Shown: positions 6,433 through 7,200 of the stretch, in pieces
Position numbering within the stretch: the stretch's first letter is position 1
Layout: each line of letters starts with the position of its first letter
From: an uncultured Actinomycetes bacterium
GTDB lineage: Bacteria > Actinomycetota > Aquicultoria > CAJVYJ01
DNA: 7,200 nucleotides
Direction: 5' to 3'
NCBI GenBank assembly: GCA_913009475.1
Contig: CAJVYJ010000090.1
Location: 1-7,200, forward strand
Program-made: the position numbers and the translations under genes
The notes under the pieces: generated by a model
Told to the model about the DNA's origin: nothing
Seen by the model: the letters and a program-made list of their open reading frames with translations, nothing else
The model's database searches: none

Positions 6433-6506
6433 GTTATTCCGCCCCACTTACGTTTGTCATTCCTCACGCCCTCACGCTTGTCATTCTCAGCTTGACTGGG
6501 AATCCA
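6433..6506 (+). repeat. Class A palindrome (6480-6506) preceded by two units
   Basis: GTTATTCC at 6433 (degenerate, 23 bp) and GTCATTCC at 6456 (24 bp, tail TCACGCCCTCACGCTT) come before the complete hairpin at 6480. After it the sequence is ACAACCCACCCGTGCCTTTA, a decayed form of the CACGG/CCGTG hairpin seen after other copies. From 6507 to about 6640 I see only C/T-rich sequence with no gene. Confidence 0.9.
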
Positions 6507-6682
6507 CAACCCACCCGTGCCTTTACGTCCTTAAATTTCTCGCTTTAGACTTCCGACTCTGGACTCGCATTTAACATTTTCCCCCGCCCCTCTACGCTTT
6601 TTCCTCATACCCCCATACCGTTTACCGCCTGAAAATAACCTTTAACAAAAAATTAGTACCGTATACCAAATATTTATTGTCT

Positions 6683-6691
6683 TGCTATATA
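6683..6691 (+). promoter_or_regulatory. Possible extended -10 promoter for the downstream leader
   Basis: TGCTATATA reads as a TG-extended -10 element in an AT-rich stretch following the repeat region. A good -35 at the right distance is lacking. Transcription from about 6698 would give a leader of roughly 490 bases before the start at 7191. No experiment or search supports it. Confidence 0.4.
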
Positions 6692-6736
6692 AGCGTGGGT
6701 AAAGTTTAGCTAACAAAGCAGCATCACACTTTATTC

Positions 6737-6756
6737 AATGTAACAGCTGTTACATT
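6737..6756. promoter_or_regulatory. 20-bp perfect palindrome, probable operator
   Basis: AATGTAACAGCTGTTACATT is its own reverse complement over all 20 bases, the form expected for a site bound by a dimeric repressor or activator. An outer pair, AAGTTTAG (6702-6709) and CTAAACTT (6764-6771), brackets it. As RNA it would form a hairpin with little or no loop, so a DNA-binding role is more likely. I do not recognise the regulator family. Confidence 0.6.
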
Positions 6757-6814
6757 AATAGGTCTAAACTTACTGACTGATATAGACAAATAAATCTAAT
6801 AACGAGAAGGAACA

Positions 6815-6886
6815 ATGGATAAATCATTAGCTTCACCAGCAATCGCTGTTTCCAGTTGCCTTAATCATATATTGATAATCGAGTAG
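6815..6886 (+). CDS. Possible 23-residue leader peptide
   Basis: ATG at 6815 follows a good Shine-Dalgarno (GAGAAGGA, 6804-6811) and runs 23 codons to TAG. The peptide starts MDKSLASPAIAV and ends HILIIE, with an ATA-TTG-ATA-ATC codon cluster just before the stop. A T-run at 6921-6926 follows within 40 bases. The layout resembles a transcription-attenuation leader, but I cannot find a strong terminator stem before the T-run (only AAGG/CCTT). It is too short to be judged by composition. Confidence 0.3.
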   Translation: MDKSLASPAIAVSSCLNHILIIE

Positions 6887-6899
6887 GACCGCGACCCTT

Positions 6900-7169
6900 G
6901 CACCTTAAGGAGAGTGGCCCTTTTTTGTATCTACTTATATGTACTTTGAAAACTAAATACTGATTATAAAGCTAAATCCCTGGCGATCTATCTTTAGTTC
7001 CTTATATCTAAACAAGCAGTGGACGCATCAGACGCCACCAACCCGGCCGGTTACGGCCAGCAGATAAAGGAGCGCGCACCTTAAGAGGTCGACAGGTAAA
7101 GCTTTCATAATAAGAGACCGGGATTTTTCCGGTCTCGACAAAGTGGGTCTTCATGACCACTTATCCCAC
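6900..7169 (+). ncRNA. Structured 5' leader of unassigned class
   Basis: Hairpins visible by eye: AACTAAA 6951-6957 with TTTAGTT 6993-6999; GTGG-A-CG 7019-7025 with CGCCAC 7033-7038; ACCT/AGGT around TAAG at 7078-7089; GAGACCGG 7114-7121 with CCGGTCTC 7129-7136; and AAGTGG-G-TC 7141-7149 with GACCACTT 7155-7162. The 10-mer GCACCTTAAG occurs twice (6900-6909, 7076-7085). The density of pairs directly before a strong ribosome-binding site suggests a cis-regulatory RNA. I compared it from memory with cobalamin, TPP, FMN, SAM, glycine, lysine, GEMM, fluoride, ZTP and T-box cores and found no match. Confidence 0.45.
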
Positions 7170-7190
7170 AAGGAAGGAGGGAATGATGCT

Positions 7191-7200
7191 ATGAATAGAC
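7191..7200 (+). CDS. Start of a downstream gene, cut by the window edge
   Basis: AAGGAGG at 7174-7180 is a full-strength Shine-Dalgarno, ten bases from ATG 7191 (M-N-R...). The nearer ATGs at 7183 and 7186 share a frame that ends at TGA 7192-7194 after two or three codons, so they cannot start a real gene. That TGA overlaps the ATG at 7191. The product cannot be told from three codons. Confidence 0.5.

Noticed and set aside
6880..6893. T-box-like core CGAGTAGGACCGCG
   Set aside because: It matches the T-box consensus at only about 10 of 14 positions (lacks GGTGG). The space upstream is short for a Stem I with specifier loop, and no matching terminator stem pairs with it.
7064..7108. GEMM (c-di-GMP) riboswitch, suggested by AAAGG...GGTAAAGC
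   Set aside because: The key ACGCAAAGC segment and the GAAA tetraloop hairpin are missing, so only short words agree.

Overview
The window looks like one end of a metagenome-assembled contig from an uncultured anaerobic bacterium. The evidence is an exported c-type multiheme cytochrome, a polyferredoxin-like partner gene, bacterial ribosome-binding sites, a lipoprotein signal, and intergenic regions dense with short palindromic repeats. The phylum cannot be fixed from this sequence alone. Bases 1-113 are not genomic. They hold a complete Illumina P7/index/Read-2 adapter preceded by poly-T and noise.

Layout. (1) 116-676: 3' part of a membrane-anchored, DUF4352-like protein whose N-terminus is lost at the adapter junction. 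(2) 677-1471: no gene. It holds a fold-back element with a 72-bp direct repeat, a possible terminator, a GC-rich hairpin repeat and several short palindromic repeats. (3) 1472-2011, minus strand: a 179-residue lipoprotein with a recognisable promoter. (4) 2012-2347: the divergent intergenic region, with another repeat array. (5) 2348-3556 and 3559-6126, plus strand: a two-gene operon. The first gene encodes a cytoplasmic iron-sulphur protein. The second encodes an 855-residue secreted cytochrome with 14 CXXCH haem sites and a DNRLRE-type beta domain inserted between haem regions. (6) 6127-6510: more palindromic repeats. (7) about 6640-7190: a long AT-rich 5' leader with a 20-bp perfect palindrome, a possible leader peptide and several hairpins. 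It leads to a strong Shine-Dalgarno and a gene start at 7191 that the window cuts off.

How the parts fit. The operon pairs an intracellular Fe-S electron carrier with an exported multihaem protein, which suggests electron transfer across the envelope, possibly to a surface or polymer bound by the DNRLRE-type domain (inference). The repeats are the most unusual DNA-level signal. Nine copies of a 27-bp hairpin occur only between genes, in two sequence classes whose stem differences are compensatory. Most are preceded by extra copies of the hairpin's own 5' edge at a 22-24-bp period.

No complete novel defence or mobile system is visible. The strongest candidates for undescribed biology are the repeat architecture, the cytochrome/DNRLRE fusion with its partner, and the unassigned leader before 7191.
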